Part shown: positions 50,899 through 60,364 of the stretch, in pieces
How positions within the stretch are numbered: the stretch's first letter is position 1
Layout of the letters: the number at the start of each line of letters is the position of its first letter
Assembly: GCA_964440805.1 (NCBI GenBank)
Contig: CAYTTR010000005.1
Coordinates: 1 to 64,000, forward strand
DNA from: CAYTTR01 sp964440805
GTDB taxonomy: Bacteria > Acidobacteriota > Aminicenantia > Aminicenantales > Aminicenantaceae
DNA: 64,000 nt
Direction of reading: 5' to 3'
Program-made: the position numbers and the translations under genes
The notes under the pieces: model-generated
The model's input: only the letters and a program-made list of their open reading frames with translations
Databases searched by the model: none
Told to the model about the DNA's origin: nothing

Positions 50899-52989
50899 TT
50901 ATTTTTTGGCTTCCAGTTCTTCGATAATCTTCTTGATCTCTTTCTGCTCAGTGTTCAGGCGAAGGGAAGCTTTAAACACTTCCAATGCCTGCTTAATCTT
51001 ACCTGTTTTTTGATAACAAATACCCAGACTGTTTAAAAGATTAGTATCGCTGTCGTATATTTTATTTCCTTCTTGAAGTTGAATCAAAGCTTCATCATAT
51101 CTATTTAGACCCATGAGAGCTCTCCCCTTAAGGAGAAAATACTGGAAGCGAAATTCAGCCTTATCTTTTATTCTTTCAATTAATTGCAGTACTTCCTCAT
51201 ATTTTTCATGCCGGAGACAGAAATCAGCATAGCCAAGAAGTCCTTGCCAATAATCCGGCTTTCCTTGAAGAGCTTTATTAAAGTAAAAATCAGCTGAATC
51301 TACTTCATTAAGTTTGTCATATTGAAAAGCCAAAATGTAATAATAAATAAACGTATTAGAGAGAGAAAAAGTTTTTTTCAAGGAAATAGGGTGTGCCACT
51401 TCCGCCTGAGGAGAAAGGATAAAATTAATCTTTTTTTTATCAATAATTTTTGAACCGTTTTCAATTAAATTAAGATCAAGTAGATAATAATCACTTTCCA
51501 TCTCCTCAAGAGGAAGGTTCCGGAATAGATGACAAACATCACCAAATGGAACCTGGCTCAGAGGAGCTGAAAATATTTTATTTCTCTCCTCACCGGATTC
51601 CCTTGTTCCGGTTAAAATAATCTCTGCCTTTCCTTTTTCTCTAAGTGCTTCCGACACACCAATAATATTCAGGTAAAGAACAAGTTCATCATTTTTAGAA
51701 AAAACGTTTTTAGGATCAATGGCGATTGTTTTCCTTCCTACTTTATAAGGAAAATGGGAGTCGCTCATGTCATCTTCCAATTTATAACCCAGGAGAGTTC
51801 CCAAAATTCGAGCTTGACTTGTCTCTTCTGCTCTTCCAGGAACAACAATTTCAGTTTCAAAAACACTGAATTCTTTGGCTACTGAATTCTGGATAAGGAG
51901 ATTCATGGTGAACTGACCTTCAGGAACAGGCAAAGTATCCTGAATGGCTAATCCTGAGGTTCTTACTTCAGGAACTCTATCCTGACTGAAATAAAAAGGA
52001 TATTCCTTGGAATACTGATAGATTATATTTTTTCCTTTTTTTAAACTGGCGGTAAGAGTATAGTTGCAGTAGTATTGATCATTAGATTCATAGTAATCAA
52101 TAGAAATCTCTTGAGGAACTATGGAGAAATGGACAAAATTCATTTCCAGGGATGGCTCATTAATAACACTTACATCGGCTATACATTCAATAAAATTGGT
52201 TAGATATTCAGTGCTCACATAGCCTTTATACTCAAGGAAATGAGTTGCATAGGTTGTTTTAACCTCTTTAGCCGGCAATTCCTCGATTTGAGCCAGCAAT
52301 ATATTGGACCTTAGGGAGGGACTATAATTATAAGGAATTTCTCCAGGAATACTGGAAAGGGCTACTCGAGCCAGGTCCGGAGCCAACTGCTTGATTTTTT
52401 CAAATTGAAGGCGGTAATCAGTAGGATCTACTCCTTCCGGATGACGCATCAAAGAAGCCGGGCCATCTGATACTGGATTGTAAAGTTTATATTCTCCACC
52501 TCTTCTTTGAGTGAAGACAAGAGCAAAATAGGTAGGCAACCCCAGTCTTTTATCCCCATAGTAATACCAAACCTGGGTGGGCAGAACATCCCTGACATTA
52601 TCAAAACGGTCAATACTACTGGGAGGGCCAAGAATAATATAATATTTTCCCATATCAGTCATCCATCCTGGCCTGGTGGTGCTCCGTCCGTAATAGGTAT
52701 TGGCATGATTGAAACGCCGTATATGCTCCTGTTTATACTCATTCTGAGGAGTGCCTTTAGTAGGGTCTCTCTGCTTCCAAAAAGCTTCCATAAAAATATC
52801 TCTTTCCCGGTCTGCCCTGAGATTCATAAAAACCTCTCGTTCTTCAGGCGTGACGATGTAGTGGACTAAGTCAAGCCACTGCTGGTATTTTGGAGCCAGT
52901 TCGGGGGAAGATTTTTCCTGAGAAAAAGAGATAAGAGTCTGGACAAAAATCAGTAAAAGAAAAAACATCATTATATATTTCTTTTTCAT
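50899..52989 (-). CDS. GWxTD-domain exported protein with C-terminal TPR repeats
   Basis: 696 residues: signal peptide (1-23), GWxTD domain (about 35-200) and C-terminal TPR helices (about 560-690, e.g. WQGLLGYADFCLRHEKYEEVL, NSLGICYQKTGKIKQALEVF). The signature GWMTD is at 108-112, followed by GKYYIILGPP; FWKQRDPT (70-77) is a second conserved block shared with the next gene. A long middle region has beta-sandwich-like strands. GWxTD is a named domain without known function. Last gene of a four-gene operon, 21 bases after the other GWxTD gene. Confidence 0.85.
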   Translation of the reverse strand: MKKKYIMMFFLLLIFVQTLISFSQEKSSPELAPKYQQWLDLVHYIVTPEEREVFMNLRADRERDIFMEAFWKQRDPTKGTPQNEYKQEHIRRFNHANTYYGRSTTRPGWMTDMGKYYIILGPPSSIDRFDNVRDVLPTQVWYYYGDKRLGLPTYFALVFTQRRGGEYKLYNPVSDGPASLMRHPEGVDPTDYRLQFEKIKQLAPDLARVALSSIPGEIPYNYSPSLRSNILLAQIEELPAKEVKTTYATHFLEYKGYVSTEYLTNFIECIADVSVINEPSLEMNFVHFSIVPQEISIDYYESNDQYYCNYTLTASLKKGKNIIYQYSKEYPFYFSQDRVPEVRTSGLAIQDTLPVPEGQFTMNLLIQNSVAKEFSVFETEIVVPGRAEETSQARILGTLLGYKLEDDMSDSHFPYKVGRKTIAIDPKNVFSKNDELVLYLNIIGVSEALREKGKAEIILTGTRESGEERNKIFSAPLSQVPFGDVCHLFRNLPLEEMESDYYLLDLNLIENGSKIIDKKKINFILSPQAEVAHPISLKKTFSLSNTFIYYYILAFQYDKLNEVDSADFYFNKALQGKPDYWQGLLGYADFCLRHEKYEEVLQLIERIKDKAEFRFQYFLLKGRALMGLNRYDEALIQLQEGNKIYDSDTNLLNSLGICYQKTGKIKQALEVFKASLRLNTEQKEIKKIIEELEAKK

Positions 52990-53010
52990 TTTATCTTCCT
53001 TAAGAAAAAG

Positions 53011-53934
53011 TTATATTTCCATTTTCTTAATTTGTCTGAATTTGGCTATTCCACTGGAATCACTGATTTTCACATCGAAGTAATGCTTTCCTGGATTAAG
53101 TTCAACAGGGAAGGAAGAAATGATATCTTCTTCTCTTTTAAGAAATTCCTTATCCAAAGAAAAATATTTCTCCCGGGAAAACTGTTTTACTTTTTGCCCG
53201 TTTTGGTCATAGATATAGATTTCAAAAAGTAAGGAAACTTCAAAACGGTCCTTGTCTTCCTCAAAATAAAGTATAGTTAATGGTATTTGAATGAATAATT
53301 CTTTTTTTTTATGGTCATAATTCATCCTAATTTCAGACGAAGCCTTATCCAGATGTGCCTGGTCCCTCTGGAGAAGACCAAATTTAGCCCGGTTAATGGC
53401 ATTTAACAACCGCAGGGAATGATATCTGTCTATTCTCATTTCATAAGTCCCATTCCCCAAACGGTCTTCAAAGATTACTCCTGTTCGGTATTTATAATAA
53501 ACCCAGGTGATTCGGGCTTTTACACTGGGACTATTTATAAAAGGCTGTTGATATGTCTGGTCAGGAGGTCCTAAATACATATATATTCTTCCCCGGTCCG
53601 TTTTCCAACCAGGTATTCCTTCACTTTGAAAATGGGTATTAACAAAATCAAGTCTTTTCTCAAATTCAATCTTGAATTCATTGACTTCCGTGCTCAGATC
53701 AGGGTCTCTTTTTGCCCAAAATTCATCCAGAAATTCCTTCTTGTCCTGCTTGTTTTGAAGTTTGTTGTAGATTTCTCTTTCCAGGCTGGTCATTACCAGT
53801 TGAACTGCCTGCCCCAGTCCTTCCAGGTCAGGTTCGAGATGGATACTTCTTTTCAAACAGCCGCTCGATACCAGAAACAGCATAAACAGAACCAAACAAC
53901 CAGAAAAAATAATGTTTTTTGGATTTATTTTCAT
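53011..53934 (-). CDS. GWxTD-domain lipoprotein
   Basis: 307 residues. Lipoprotein signal with Cys26 in LVSSGC. GWxTD domain: FWAKRDPD (72-79), GWKTD (109-113), RIYMYLGPPDQ. The C-terminal half has beta strands (FIQIPLTILYFEEDKDRFEVSLLFEIYIYD) and ends KFRQIKKMEI. No TPR. The ATG at 53934 overlaps the TGA of the upstream gene (ATGA), which fixes the start against the ATG at 53946. Coupled translation suggests it works with the upstream phosphatase-superfamily protein and the second GWxTD protein. Confidence 0.85.
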   Translation of the reverse strand: MKINPKNIIFSGCLVLFMLFLVSSGCLKRSIHLEPDLEGLGQAVQLVMTSLEREIYNKLQNKQDKKEFLDEFWAKRDPDLSTEVNEFKIEFEKRLDFVNTHFQSEGIPGWKTDRGRIYMYLGPPDQTYQQPFINSPSVKARITWVYYKYRTGVIFEDRLGNGTYEMRIDRYHSLRLLNAINRAKFGLLQRDQAHLDKASSEIRMNYDHKKKELFIQIPLTILYFEEDKDRFEVSLLFEIYIYDQNGQKVKQFSREKYFSLDKEFLKREEDIISSFPVELNPGKHYFDVKISDSSGIAKFRQIKKMEI

Positions 53935-56042
53935 TTTTCCTTGCATTTCTGGATGAACTGGTCAAGTTGTTTTTTTTCTGCCATTGGAAGCCGCTCATAA
54001 TGATAATTCTTGTACTGTTGAAAGTATTTTAGAGATTTTTCTTTTTTTCCCAATTCAAGATAAGTTAATCCCAGATTGTAGAGGGGAAAAGAAAAAGTGG
54101 GTTCTATTTCCAGCGATTTTTTCCATAAAGATATAGCCTCTTCAATTTTTCCTGCCTTTTTGTAGGTTCCTCCAAGGCCATTGTAAGCCGAGGCAAGGCG
54201 AGGATCCAACCGGATTGCTTTCTTAAAATTTTCTTCAGCTAATACATAAGCATTTTTATCTTGATTACTCAGGTATACAGCTAAATAAATATTTCCAATG
54301 TTATTATAAGCCAGAGCATAATCTTCATCCAGAGAGATGGCTTTATTATATGCATCCAGGGCTAATTTGAATTTAGATGACAAATAATAAGCAATTCCCA
54401 GATAATTCCAGTATTCAGGATTAAAATCTTCTCTTTCCGTGCATTGAACAAGTAAAGGTATCGCTTCTTCAGCTTGTCCAACTTCTGTCATCAGAAATCC
54501 CAGTTTGGAGAGAAGATTGACATTGTATTTATTATGTCTTAGTCCTTCCCTGAGAATGGGAATTGCTTCCTTTGTCCGTCCTGTCTCATGTAAAATTGTG
54601 GCCAGATTATTATAAGCCATGACAAAAGCGGGGCTTTCTGAAATCACTTCTTCCAACAAGGAAACAGCTCTTCCGGTTTTTCCTTCTCTATGTGAAGCTA
54701 CTGCATTCATCATTTTGTTTTGAAGCGGGAGAAGTGTTTTTAGGTCATCCTTTTCAGTAAACGATGATTTCCTCGCCTGACTTCCGGCCGAAACATAACC
54801 TAATGCTCTCAATTTAGCCCGAGTATGACTGTCAATGGTTTTCTTTCTTTCAGTTATTTCTTTATTTTTTAAAAGCTCCTTAAGTTCACTGAGCTCCTTT
54901 TGAAACCTAGCCAGATCAACCTTGTCGGCCAGATTTCTCATCTCTTCCATGTCTTTTTCCAGGTCATAGACTTCCTGGAGAGGAAGATTAATATACTTTA
55001 AATTTTCTTTTATGAATCCAGTAAGCGGAGCCCAGCCCCTGTTAAGATAGGGGCTCATGGATTCAAAATAAATGGCTGGCTGTTTCCGCTTCTTTCCCTG
55101 GATTAAAGGAACAAGTGATTCTCCCTGAATATGTCCGGGGACAGTGTAACCGAGGAGTTCACATATGGTAGGAAAAATATCCACATGGCAGACATTTTCA
55201 CTTACCCGCCGGGAAGAAAGACCGGGAACATAAAAAACAAGCGGTACATGAATGGTACTATTATAGGCAAAATAAGAATGGGTTTTTTCTCCATGATCTC
55301 CCAGTCCCTCTCCATGGTCAGCGGTCAAGACAACAATGGTTTTTTCAAAAGAGCCGGATTTTTTTAAAAATTCAAACAAGCGACTCAGTTGAGCATCCAC
55401 ATAAGCCACTTCACCGGAATATAAATCATAAGGATATTTCTGGGCAAATTCTGGAGAAGGCAAATAAGGCTGGTGGGGATCGAAAAGATGAACCCAAGCA
55501 AACCACAATCCTCCCTGTTTTTCAAGCCATCGTAGGGCAGGGTTGATTACATCCTCAGCTTTTCTTTCAACATAGAAGAACTCAAGCGGGCTTTTAGTAC
55601 CGTAGTGGTCATCATAGACATCAAATCCCTGGTCCAATCCAAACCTGGAATCAACCGGAAAAGCACCCACAAAGGCTCCGGTAGAATATCCTTGGGATTT
55701 AAGATGCTCTGCTATGGTCAAAAAGCGCTCTTCCAGTTTATATCCGGCATTATCGCTAATTCCATGAAAAAGAGGAGTTGTGCCCGTGAGAATATTCACA
55801 TGAGAAGCAAGAGTAAGAGGATTATGGGCGAAAGCCCTGGTAAAAAGGATCCCTTCTGAAGCCAATTCATCTATATGAGGAGTCTGAACATATTCTTCTG
55901 AATAAGCACTAACCCGGTCGACCCGGAGCGTATCAATAGTGATGAGAAGAACGTTTTTTTCTTTTTCCTTAGGCAAAACCAAGGAAAAAAGCAGGAAATA
56001 AATAACTAAAAAAAGAAATAATCCCAGAAATCCTTTCTTCAT
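53931..56042 (-). CDS. Membrane-anchored alkaline-phosphatase-superfamily ('sulfatase') protein with TPR domain
   Basis: 703 residues: N-terminal signal/anchor helix (about 4-24), a sulfatase-fold domain (about 28-400) and about seven TPR motifs (about 450-690). Metal ligands appear in LITIDTLR (Asp37) and TADHGEGLGDHG. The nucleophile position reads NPLTLASH, i.e. Thr77 where true sulfatases have the Cys or Ser converted to formylglycine (CxPSR). Threonine is used by phosphoglycerol and phosphoethanolamine transferases of the same superfamily. A phosphotransferase or phosphodiesterase on an envelope polymer or glycan is therefore more likely than a sulfatase. The ATG at 56042 is preferred over the TTG at 56054. 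Second gene of the operon. Confidence 0.85.
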   Translation of the reverse strand: MKKGFLGLFLFLVIYFLLFSLVLPKEKEKNVLLITIDTLRVDRVSAYSEEYVQTPHIDELASEGILFTRAFAHNPLTLASHVNILTGTTPLFHGISDNAGYKLEERFLTIAEHLKSQGYSTGAFVGAFPVDSRFGLDQGFDVYDDHYGTKSPLEFFYVERKAEDVINPALRWLEKQGGLWFAWVHLFDPHQPYLPSPEFAQKYPYDLYSGEVAYVDAQLSRLFEFLKKSGSFEKTIVVLTADHGEGLGDHGEKTHSYFAYNSTIHVPLVFYVPGLSSRRVSENVCHVDIFPTICELLGYTVPGHIQGESLVPLIQGKKRKQPAIYFESMSPYLNRGWAPLTGFIKENLKYINLPLQEVYDLEKDMEEMRNLADKVDLARFQKELSELKELLKNKEITERKKTIDSHTRAKLRALGYVSAGSQARKSSFTEKDDLKTLLPLQNKMMNAVASHREGKTGRAVSLLEEVISESPAFVMAYNNLATILHETGRTKEAIPILREGLRHNKYNVNLLSKLGFLMTEVGQAEEAIPLLVQCTEREDFNPEYWNYLGIAYYLSSKFKLALDAYNKAISLDEDYALAYNNIGNIYLAVYLSNQDKNAYVLAEENFKKAIRLDPRLASAYNGLGGTYKKAGKIEEAISLWKKSLEIEPTFSFPLYNLGLTYLELGKKEKSLKYFQQYKNYHYERLPMAEKKQLDQFIQKCKEK

Positions 56043-56064
56043 TCCTAATCCCAATAGTGCATAT

Positions 56065-56991
56065 TTATAAATTTTTTCGGAGTACTTCTATAAGGGATTT
56101 CGCCGTGGAAGCATTCTCGGATTCTGGATTTAACTGAAGAAACTTTTCCAGGGCTTGAATAGCCTCCTGAGTCTGACCAGTTGAAACATAACTTAATCCC
56201 AACTGGTAAAAGGCATCGGCAAAAGTATCATCAATAGCTACTGCTCGTTCTAAATAGGCAATAGCCTTCTCCGGCTGGCTGTTATTGAAATAAAGCACCC
56301 CTATATTGTAAAGAGCCAGAATATCCTGAACTTTTTCCACCTCCACTTTATTGTACCATTCAAAAGCCTTTTGGTCTTCTTTCAAGTTAATGTAAGAGTT
56401 TCCGATAAGAATACAGACTTCAGAATTTTCCTCCTCTTTCTTTAAAAGATTTCTATAATATTCAATGGCTTTTTCATACTCCCCCATGGTGAAATAAGTA
56501 TTTCCGATGTTCTTATTAATAATATAGGCATCGGGATATTCCTGAAGAATGTCTTGGTAAGAGGAAATGGCTTCAGAATATTGTCCTTGGGCATAGAGAT
56601 CGTTGGCATCTTCCACTTTTTTGACAATGTCTTCTGTTAAAGCCAGTCCTTCAATTTTTTTCATTTTTATTTCAATTTCCGGATTGCTCCTCATTTCAGA
56701 TACGGTATAACTTATTTTTTTGGGCTCATAACCTGTTTTTAAAAAATCTATATGCCACAGGCCTCCTCTGATCCAATTAGCTTTCCATTCCCCTTCTTTA
56801 TCTGTTTTGACTTCAAAAGTGGAATTATCCTTGGTTGATAGAAGTTTTACAGTCACTCCTTCCAAAGGATTCCCCTCCATGTCTGTCACTACTCCTTTTA
56901 GCCTTCCTTTACCGCGGTAACTTTGAGAAAAAAGCATAACTCCCAGAATTATAAAGAAAATTATAAATCCGAATGTTAATAACTTCTTCAT
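56065..56991 (-). CDS. Exported carboxypeptidase-regulatory-like / TPR protein
   Basis: 308 residues. Signal peptide or anchor (about 1-22); a transthyretin-like CarboxypepD_reg domain (about 30-110: LKGVVTDMEGNPLEGVTVKLL, GGLWHIDFLKTGY); then four to five TPR motifs (about 125-300: SEAISSYQDILQEYPDAY, EKAIEYYRNLLKKE, EKAIAYLERAVAIDDTFADAF). A scaffold for protein-protein contacts in the periplasm is likely. The ATG at 56991 follows AAGGAG by about six bases; a TTG six bases upstream is rejected. First gene of the four-gene operon. Confidence 0.85.
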   Translation of the reverse strand: MKKLLTFGFIIFFIILGVMLFSQSYRGKGRLKGVVTDMEGNPLEGVTVKLLSTKDNSTFEVKTDKEGEWKANWIRGGLWHIDFLKTGYEPKKISYTVSEMRSNPEIEIKMKKIEGLALTEDIVKKVEDANDLYAQGQYSEAISSYQDILQEYPDAYIINKNIGNTYFTMGEYEKAIEYYRNLLKKEEENSEVCILIGNSYINLKEDQKAFEWYNKVEVEKVQDILALYNIGVLYFNNSQPEKAIAYLERAVAIDDTFADAFYQLGLSYVSTGQTQEAIQALEKFLQLNPESENASTAKSLIEVLRKNL

Positions 56992-57024
56992 CAACAACTC
57001 CTTTTAGTGAAATAGTACTTGTTA

Positions 57025-57033
57025 ATTATAGCA
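57025..57033 (-). promoter_or_regulatory. Extended -10 promoter of the TPR/phosphatase/GWxTD operon
   Basis: On the minus strand TGC is followed by TATAAT, a perfect extended -10 element, 34 bases before the first start codon. No good -35 is visible, as is common for extended -10 promoters. Confidence 0.55.
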
Positions 57034-57143
57034 TGTATCATATGGCTTAAGCATCTTGATTAAAGAGTTGAACTAAAATTTAACCGCAAGTTAAGTTGAA
57101 TGATTGAGCCGCTTGCCTTGGAATAAATTAATCATTTGATAAA

Positions 57144-57180
57144 AAAAGGAGCCCTCACCGTAAAAGTGAGGGCTCCTTTT
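57144..57180 (-). terminator. Strong intrinsic terminator of the TonB receptor gene
   Basis: A perfect 15-base-pair stem, AAAAGGAGCCCTCAC (57144-57158) with GTGAGGGCTCCTTTT (57166-57180), and a seven-base loop. On the minus strand it is followed by a seven-T tract. It isolates the receptor transcript from the operon downstream. Confidence 0.92.
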
Positions 57181-57193
57181 AAATCGGGCTAAT

Positions 57194-60061
57194 TTAGAAT
57201 TGGAATCTGATACCGAACTGGAACACAGCGGGGTTAAGGAACCTTTCAATCTGGTCAGTTGCTCCAGTGAGAACTGGATTCCTTTTGAGTACAGTGGCAT
57301 TGTTGGTGACATTAAAAGCATCCACATGGACAGAGACCTGGGCTCTTTCCCAGACCCGGAAAACTTTTTCCAAACCCAGATTCAAAACCCAAAGAGCGGG
57401 TAAGCGGTCGTCTCCGAACTTTTTCCCGCCTTCGTAGTTATAGGTAGTTCCCAAGCCTGAACCTCTGCTAAAAGGGGCATAATAGGGTATTATATAACCT
57501 TCTCTTGCCACCAGCACAGCACTGAGATTTATTTCATAGGGGAACTGGTAAAGTCCGGCCAGCTTGAATTCCCAGCGAGAGTTAACAAAGATACCGGTCA
57601 GGCCGGAACCTCCGGATTGAGGAGCAACTACCCCTCCATCGAAATAATCAAAGTTTGTCTTGTCAAAGTATTCCGATTCATCGCGGAACTGCCTCCAGTC
57701 AGATAGAGTCAAAGAGGCATCCATCATCCAGTTATGGGAGAATCTCTTTTTCAAAACCAATGAAGCAGCCAGATAACGGGAATAAGTCTTTTCGTAATTT
57801 GTTCTGTAACTGGCCACCGGTATTTCATACCTCTCATAGTAAGGCTGGCCCAGATTGGGGTCGGTCCCCGCCAGAAACCAGTTGTCGGCAGTTTCAATGG
57901 AACCGTCTTCCATTATTCCAATGGTCCGGGTAGCCCGGTGTCTCTTTTTATAGAAGAGGTTAAGTGAGGAAGCCAGGTCAGTGCTTATCTCCCTTTCAAT
58001 GGTCAGAGTGACTTCATCAATCAAAGGAGAATTGTAATCAGGGTCAAATCGATTGGCACTTTCTGGATTATAAGGATCAGTCCGGTCAAAACCGCCGTAC
58101 CAGAAGGCATTTTTTGGATCAAGAACCAAAAATTCCCCTGCTTGAGGTTTACCATCGCCATTGGTATCAAACCAGGGGACAGCAATGTAACGGGTACCCA
58201 CTGTCCATAGAAAAGCAGCAATTGAGTTTCCTGACTGGGAACCATATCTGGCCAAAGCCAGCTTGAAGACGGTTTTACCATCTCCCATTAAGTCATAGGT
58301 CAGGCTGAACCGGGGAGAAAGAACTTTCCATTTGGTATCAATGTCTCTGGCTGGAGCTTCCATTGGGCCAAGATAGTCGGGCCAGGGGTTAACCCCATCC
58401 AATTCAAATCCTTTGGCTTCAGCTTCATTATGGGCTCCCTGCTCTATGTCATAGCGAAGACCCAGCATTAGAACCAGGCGGCCAAAGCTCATGGTATCTG
58501 AGATGTAAGCAGAATATCTTTTGAAATTGACATCGAAGACACCGTTGGTATTGGGTTCAAAAACGTCAAAGGGATAGCCGAAGTCTGAAAAGCGGTAAAG
58601 CATCCTTTCGTTGGGATAGTAAGTCATGGAAGTTGTATCAGCGTTAATATAATCTACTCCGAACTTTATCTCATGATTTCCGCCCAGCACTTCTTCGGCA
58701 AAATAGTTTCCATCCAGGACTAAATTCACCTGATTTCTGTTTGTAGTGTAATGGTAAAGAGAACCATGAAAATAATAGGAAGGTACCCATGAAATCAACC
58801 AGTCTTCACCTACCGCCACTCCGTCAATAATATCATTTCCCCGGGGGTCAAGAGTGAATCCTCCATCAGTAAGGATGGCTTTAAAAGAAAGCAGCAGATC
58901 ACCGAATACGTGTTGATCTGAAAAGCGGTAGAGAAATCCTGGTCCTGTCTGATCAAAAAGGGTTCCTGGATCCTGGTTGGCAGCTCCAATAACGGTTCTT
59001 CCCCACTTCAATTTGTCGTCATAAGAGAAAAACATATCTCCCATATTGTTTCCAAACTGCCAGTTTATCTTGCCGTAACCACTTACAAGCCAGGTGGCAT
59101 CTTCTGTCCCCACAATAGTCCGGGAATGAATGTCCTGAATACCCCAGGAACCATAGAAAAAGAGATGATCTTTGATGAAAGGACCACCAAAGTCTGCTCC
59201 ATACATATACAACCGGAAAATTCCCGGTGATTGGTAGCCGGGAGCTAAGTCTTCAGTGGGGTGTTTGTCCAAGTTATCAAGTTCCCACTTTTCATCTTCA
59301 AAATAGAGATGGAACATGCCGGTGTAATTATTTCCGGCTCTCTTGGTAACAAAGTTCAACTGAACACCACCTGTCTGGGCGGTGATGTCGTTACTTCCGT
59401 AAGAAATCTGAAGTTCCTCATAGGCGTTCATGTTGAGATAAGCGGGAGCTGCCCCAATGGCAGAGGGGTCCGTGATATTAGCTCCATCAATTCGCCAGGT
59501 GGAGTCGCTATCAGCCACTCCGTGTCCGTAGTAAGCAGACTGCTGACCACTTTCGTTACCCCCCACATCTTCCCGGTCAATAAGCATGCCCGGTGCCAAC
59601 TGCATTATGGTCCAGGGATTCCTGGAAGTGGGAAGCTGCTGGACTTGATCTGCGGTAACATTCCTGGCTACTGTGGTAGATTTAGTATTTACCAGAGGCG
59701 AAGCAGCGGTTACGGTGACTTCCTCTTCGATGGTTGCTTGCTCCAATGTAATTTCCAGATCCACAGTTTGGCCGACATAGAGATCCAATCCGCTACGAAC
59801 AAAGGTATTGAATCCAGGAAGCTCGAAACGAAGTTCATAATTTTTGCCGACCGGAAGACTCAGAAAGCGAAAATAACCTCCCTCAGAGGTAACAGTGGTC
59901 ATTTTTCCGATTTTCTCACCGGTTAAAGTAACCGCCACTCCTGGAAGAGTAGTTCCATTCTCGTCAGTAACCACTCCCTGAATTTTCCCGGTAGCAGTTT
60001 GTCCTGAAGCGAAACTCGCAACAAAAAGAAGTATTGTCAGCGAGATTGCGAGTTTTTTCAT
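57194..60061 (-). CDS. TonB-dependent receptor with N-terminal carboxypeptidase-regulatory-like domain
   Basis: 955 residues: signal peptide (MKKLAISLTILLFVASFASG), a CarboxypepD_reg domain (about 22-105: GKIQGVVTDENGTTLPGVAV), a plug (about 110-235: VTVTAASPLVNTKS, WRIDGANITDPSA) and a long barrel ending NPAVFQFGIRFQF with C-terminal Phe. This is the OmpA-like/SusC-related receptor type common in Acidobacteriota and Aminicenantes; the ligand is unknown. A DxDGD-like loop, DTNGDGKPQAGEF, may bind calcium. The ATG at 60061 follows AAAAGGAGG; an upstream TTG/ATG extension would remove the signal peptide from the N-terminus. A candidate sigma-54 site precedes it, and a strong terminator follows. 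Confidence 0.92.
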   Translation of the reverse strand: MKKLAISLTILLFVASFASGQTATGKIQGVVTDENGTTLPGVAVTLTGEKIGKMTTVTSEGGYFRFLSLPVGKNYELRFELPGFNTFVRSGLDLYVGQTVDLEITLEQATIEEEVTVTAASPLVNTKSTTVARNVTADQVQQLPTSRNPWTIMQLAPGMLIDREDVGGNESGQQSAYYGHGVADSDSTWRIDGANITDPSAIGAAPAYLNMNAYEELQISYGSNDITAQTGGVQLNFVTKRAGNNYTGMFHLYFEDEKWELDNLDKHPTEDLAPGYQSPGIFRLYMYGADFGGPFIKDHLFFYGSWGIQDIHSRTIVGTEDATWLVSGYGKINWQFGNNMGDMFFSYDDKLKWGRTVIGAANQDPGTLFDQTGPGFLYRFSDQHVFGDLLLSFKAILTDGGFTLDPRGNDIIDGVAVGEDWLISWVPSYYFHGSLYHYTTNRNQVNLVLDGNYFAEEVLGGNHEIKFGVDYINADTTSMTYYPNERMLYRFSDFGYPFDVFEPNTNGVFDVNFKRYSAYISDTMSFGRLVLMLGLRYDIEQGAHNEAEAKGFELDGVNPWPDYLGPMEAPARDIDTKWKVLSPRFSLTYDLMGDGKTVFKLALARYGSQSGNSIAAFLWTVGTRYIAVPWFDTNGDGKPQAGEFLVLDPKNAFWYGGFDRTDPYNPESANRFDPDYNSPLIDEVTLTIEREISTDLASSLNLFYKKRHRATRTIGIMEDGSIETADNWFLAGTDPNLGQPYYERYEIPVASYRTNYEKTYSRYLAASLVLKKRFSHNWMMDASLTLSDWRQFRDESEYFDKTNFDYFDGGVVAPQSGGSGLTGIFVNSRWEFKLAGLYQFPYEINLSAVLVAREGYIIPYYAPFSRGSGLGTTYNYEGGKKFGDDRLPALWVLNLGLEKVFRVWERAQVSVHVDAFNVTNNATVLKRNPVLTGATDQIERFLNPAVFQFGIRFQF

Positions 60062-60094
60062 TAAAACCTCCTTTTTACATCTTTCCTTACCCTT

Positions 60095-60115
60095 GGAGTG
60101 TTCTAAAAGCACTCC
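60095..60115 (-). promoter_or_regulatory. Hairpin in the TonB receptor mRNA leader
   Basis: GGAGTG (60095-60100) pairs with CACTCC (60110-60115) around a nine-base loop, 30 bases upstream of the start. The stem contains GGAG and could hold an anti-SD-like structure. No ligand-binding riboswitch is recognised. The rest of the 60062-60364 interval is AT-rich with the sigma-54 site. Confidence 0.35.
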
Positions 60116-60197
60116 CCTTTTACCTGAACGTAATTCTTCTCTTTTTCTATTCTACACATCACCTCCATTTTATTTGGATTATTTACCTTTTAAGATA

Positions 60198-60214
60198 TGC
60201 AAATTTTATGCCAG
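60198..60214 (-). promoter_or_regulatory. Candidate sigma-54 promoter of the TonB receptor gene
   Basis: On the minus strand CTGGCAT, then AAAAT, then TTGCA: all invariant sigma-54 bases and the exact GG-N10-GC spacing. Predicted start near 60186 gives a leader of about 125 bases. Matches the site upstream of the Tyr-rich lipoprotein (26700-26716) at nearly every position. No bEBP activator gene is seen in the window. Confidence 0.6.
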
Positions 60215-60364
60215 TTTTAAAATTTATTGATAACTAATGAGTTAGCTGGGAATAGAGAAAAATCATAGAAATAATAAGAGGGATTTTATCCAATTTTTTG
60301 TATTTCTTATCTAAAATTATTCAAATATTTGAATCATATTTATTATTTTTTCTTATCCTTAAAT

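Noticed and set aside
53931..56042. Arylsulfatase with formylglycine
   Set aside because: The CxPSR/SxPSR motif is absent; Thr is at that position.
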